Shown one piece after another: positions 15,056 through 17,621 of a stretch of 17,621 bases of DNA. The translations under genes and the position numbers were made by a program. Below the pieces are notes generated by a model, which was not told where the DNA came from, did not search any database, and worked only from the letters and a program-made list of their open reading frames with translations. Every line of letters starts with the position of its first letter. The stretch's first letter is position 1. Location: contig JANXVP010000472.1 of the NCBI GenBank assembly GCA_025351615.1, positions 1-17,621 of the forward strand, read 5' to 3'. Origin of the DNA: Ramlibacter sp. (GTDB lineage Bacteria; Pseudomonadota; Gammaproteobacteria; Burkholderiales; Burkholderiaceae_C).

Positions 15056-16519
15056 ATGGACTTCCTCGAAAGCATCGCGCGAAAAACCGCCCCGGCCGCC
15101 GACTACTGGTCGGTGCGGGGCGTCTCGGAGCAGTCGGAGCGGCTGGTGGTGCGCCAGGACGTCGCCGAGGCGCCGTCGCGCCAGACCGATGTCGGCGCCA
15201 TGGTGTCGGTGGTGCGCGACGGCGCGATGGGCTACGCGGCGACCAGCGACCTGACCGAAGCGGGCCTGAAGCGCGCGTTCGACCAGGCCATCGCCCTGGC
15301 GAATGCCGCCGCCGGGCGGAGCGTCTTCGATTACCGCAACGTCGAGCTGCCGGGCGGAGCCGGCCAGTACCGGTCGCCCAACGAGCGTCCGGTGGCGCAG
15401 CTGTCGCTGGGCGACCGCTTCGCGCTGCTGCAGCAGGTCTGCGCCAGCGCGGACCTCGGCGACGCCATCGTCGACCGCACGGCGTCGCTCTGGACCACCC
15501 ACACCGACCAGTTGCTGGTCACCGCCGGCGGCGGCCGCATCGAGCAGTCCTGGGATTTCGTGGTGCCGACCATCACAGTGGTTGCGAGCGCCAGGGGCGA
15601 CACCCAGACCCGCTCCTCCGCTGGCCAGTACAACGGCTTCTGCCAGCAGGGCGGCCTGGAAGTGCTGGACCGGGCCGGCTTCGCCACCGACGGCCCGCGC
15701 GTTGCGCGCGAGGCGCTTGAACTGGTGCACGCGCCCAACTGTCCGGCCGGCGAGATGGACGTGATCCTCATGCCCGACCAGATGATGCTGCAGATCCACG
15801 AGAGCATCGGCCACCCGCTGGAGCTGGACCGGATCCTGGGCGACGAGCGCAACTTCGCTGGCACCAGTTTCGTCACGCTGGACATGTTCGGCCACTACCA
15901 GTACGGCAGCCCGCTGCTGAACGTCAGCTTCGCGCCCGACCTGCGCGAACAGTTCGCCAGCTTCGCCTTCGACGACGAGGGCGCGCCAGCGCAACGCGAG
16001 TGGATCATCCATCGAGGCGTGTTGAAGCGGCCACTGGGCGCAACCGTGTCGCAGGCCCGGGCCCGCGCCCTGCACGGCAAAGACGGCGAGCTGGGCGGTG
16101 TCTCCACAGCACGCGCCTGCAGCTGGAACCGGCCGCCGATCGACCGCATGAGCAACCTCAACATCGAGGCCGGCGACGCCAGCCTGGACAGCATGATCGC
16201 CAGCATCGAATCGGGCATCCTGATGCGCACCAACTCCTCATGGAGCATCGACGACTCGCGCAACAAGTTCCAGTTCGGCTGCGAATACGGGCAGCTGATC
16301 CGCCAGGGCAAGCTGGCCGGCGTGGTCAAGCGCCCCAACTACCGCGGCATCTCGGCCAGCTTCTGGCGCTCGCTGTCGATGGTGGGCGACGCCAGCACCC
16401 TCGAGGTGATGGGCACGCCGTATTGCGGCAAGGGCGAGCCCAACCAGGTGATCCGGGTCGGCCATGCGTCGCCGGCCTGCAAGTTCAGCGCGGTCTCGGT
16501 GTTCGGGGGAGCGCACTGA
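15056..16519 (+). CDS. TldD/PmbA-family metalloprotease, TldD-like subunit
   Basis: This encodes a 487-residue protein of the TldD/TldE (PmbA) family. In E. coli, TldD and TldE form a heterodimeric cytoplasmic metalloprotease that trims peptides such as microcin B17 precursor and the CcdA antitoxin. The zinc-binding HExxxH motif is present as HESIGH (His248, Glu249, His253), and the C-terminal ligand cysteine is Cys457 in PYCGKGEP. This is therefore the catalytic subunit. The HESIGHPLELDR form and the C-terminal 'VIRVGHASPACKF' differ from classical TldD, so it belongs to a divergent branch. The ATG at 15056 is preferred over an upstream GTG at 15014 that lies inside the SWIB terminator. The stop overlaps the next gene's ATG (TGATG), which indicates coupled translation of the pair. 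Confidence 0.92.
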   Translation: MDFLESIARKTAPAADYWSVRGVSEQSERLVVRQDVAEAPSRQTDVGAMVSVVRDGAMGYAATSDLTEAGLKRAFDQAIALANAAAGRSVFDYRNVELPGGAGQYRSPNERPVAQLSLGDRFALLQQVCASADLGDAIVDRTASLWTTHTDQLLVTAGGGRIEQSWDFVVPTITVVASARGDTQTRSSAGQYNGFCQQGGLEVLDRAGFATDGPRVAREALELVHAPNCPAGEMDVILMPDQMMLQIHESIGHPLELDRILGDERNFAGTSFVTLDMFGHYQYGSPLLNVSFAPDLREQFASFAFDDEGAPAQREWIIHRGVLKRPLGATVSQARARALHGKDGELGGVSTARACSWNRPPIDRMSNLNIEAGDASLDSMIASIESGILMRTNSSWSIDDSRNKFQFGCEYGQLIRQGKLAGVVKRPNYRGISASFWRSLSMVGDASTLEVMGTPYCGKGEPNQVIRVGHASPACKFSAVSVFGGAH

Positions 16520-17621
16520 TGAAGGCGTATTTCGAGCAGCTGGCCGATGCTGTCTGTTGCGACACGGCGGGCGCCGAGCGAGTGAGCCTGGCGTTCAGCG
16601 CCGAGGCATCCGACTTCATCCGCTTCAACCGCGCGAGCGTGCGGCAGGCCACCCACGTCGAGCAACGCTACGGCAGCGTTTCGGTGGTCGCGGGCGGGCG
16701 CCGTGCCACTGGCAGCCTGAGCCTGACCGGGGAGCTCGCCAACGACACGGAGGCCCTGCTGGCCGAACGCTCCACCCTGCTCGGCCAGTTGCCGCTGGTG
16801 CCCAAGGACAAATACCTGCTGCTCCCTGCAACCCCGGTGTCGAGCCAGCGCAGCAGCACGGGCCGGCTGCCGACGGCCAGCGACCTGATCGAAGCGGTCC
16901 GGCGCCATGCAGGGCAAACCGACCTCGTGGGCTTCTATGCTGGCGGTCCGGTGGTCCGGGCCTTTGCGGACAGCCGCGGGCAGCGCAACTGGCACGAGGT
17001 CGACAGTTTCCTGTTCGAGTGGAGCTTGTACCGGGACGGCGACCAGGCCGTGAAGTCCAGCTATGCGGGCAGCGTGTGGGACGATGCCCAACTGGCCGCG
17101 AAGATGGTGCAGGCCCGGGAGCAATGCGCGATGCTCGCCCGTCCGATCAAGACCCTGGCGCCGGGCGACTACCGCGTGTACTTCAGCCCGGTCGCGGTGG
17201 CGGACCTGCTCGGCACGCTGTCCTGGGGCGGCTTCGGGCTCAAGGCCGTCAAGACCGGCGTGTCCACGCTGGTCAAGCTGCACCGCGGCGAGGCCGCGCT
17301 GCATCCTTCTTTTTCACTGACCGAAGCCACTGCCGGCGGCATCGCCCCGTCGTTCCAGGACGACGGCTTCGTCAAACCGGAGGCGGTGCCGCTGATCGAC
17401 GCCGGCCGCATCGCCGGAAACCTCACGGCCCCCCGCAGCGCGGTGGAATACGGTGTGGCCAGCAACGGTTGCAGTGCCGACGAATCGCCGGAGTCGCTCG
17501 CGCTGGCCACCGGAATGCTGCCTGAATCCGAGGTGCTGCGCACCCTGGGCACTGGCGTCTACATCAGCAACCTGCACTACCTGAACTACAGCGACCGCCA
17601 GGCCTGCCGCATGACCGGCAT
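16519..17621 (+). CDS. TldE/PmbA-like subunit, C-terminus cut by window edge
   Basis: This starts with ATG at 16519, overlapping the previous stop, and remains open to the right edge (367 codons). It begins MKAYFEQLADAV and belongs to the PmbA/TldE side of the family. Recognisable segments are 'RFNRASVRQATHVEQRYGSVSVV' near 36-58, 'YFSPVAVADLLGTLSWGGFGLKAVKTGVS' near 226-254 and 'GTGVYISNLHYLNYSDRQACRMTG' at the end. No HExxxH zinc motif is present, as expected for the non-catalytic partner. The order TldD-like then TldE-like with 1-nt overlap fits an obligate heterodimer. Only a short C-terminal part (perhaps 60-80 residues) should be missing. Confidence 0.9.
   Translation, partial: MKAYFEQLADAVCCDTAGAERVSLAFSAEASDFIRFNRASVRQATHVEQRYGSVSVVAGGRRATGSLSLTGELANDTEALLAERSTLLGQLPLVPKDKYLLLPATPVSSQRSSTGRLPTASDLIEAVRRHAGQTDLVGFYAGGPVVRAFADSRGQRNWHEVDSFLFEWSLYRDGDQAVKSSYAGSVWDDAQLAAKMVQAREQCAMLARPIKTLAPGDYRVYFSPVAVADLLGTLSWGGFGLKAVKTGVSTLVKLHRGEAALHPSFSLTEATAGGIAPSFQDDGFVKPEAVPLIDAGRIAGNLTAPRSAVEYGVASNGCSADESPESLALATGMLPESEVLRTLGTGVYISNLHYLNYSDRQACRMTG

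Overview
The window comes from a GC-rich betaproteobacterium, most likely Burkholderiales and probably the Comamonadaceae. The clues are the order thrS-infC-rpmI-rplT-pheS-pheT-ihfA-merR-tRNA-Pro, a Lys/Ala-tailed SWIB protein, and the style of the PheS, IF3 and IHF-alpha sequences. This placement is from memory of family features, not from a database search. Everything from 1 to about 12930 lies on the minus strand; everything from about 13180 to the end lies on the plus strand.

Region 1-2990 (minus) is a signalling cluster. It encodes a class III nucleotide cyclase fused to an FHA domain, an FHA protein with a TagH/ImpI-like C-terminal half, and a Hanks-type Ser/Thr kinase cut by the left edge. 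Region 3084-11476 (minus) is the translation locus. A small CxxCxGxG zinc protein is followed by a candidate threonine attenuator, thrS, infC (apparently with an AUC start), rpmI, rplT, pheS, pheT, ihfA, a MerR regulator and tRNA-Pro(GGG), ending in a strong intrinsic terminator. Region 11604-12929 (minus) is aceA, isocitrate lyase of the glyoxylate shunt. Upstream of it is an AT-rich regulatory stretch with twin dyad boxes and a separate 17-bp palindrome. Region 13182 to the end (plus) holds an EamA/DMT transporter, the H1-like/SWIB chromatin protein, and a TldD/PmbA-type protease pair whose second member is cut by the right edge.

The most interesting signal is in the thrS leader at about 11110-11230, minus strand. 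A 17-codon ORF encodes MTPRTTPQTATTLQEVA, with six Thr codons. It is followed by two overlapping candidate antiterminator segments and by a GC-rich hairpin with a T6 tract ending 24 nt before the thrS start codon. This has all the parts of a classical ribosome-mediated transcription attenuator responding to charged tRNA-Thr. It would replace the translational operator used by E. coli thrS. Smaller regulatory signals are also present: near-cognate initiation of infC, strong hairpins between infC and rpmI, a terminator-like hairpin at the pheS start, and an orphan palindrome between ihfA and merR.
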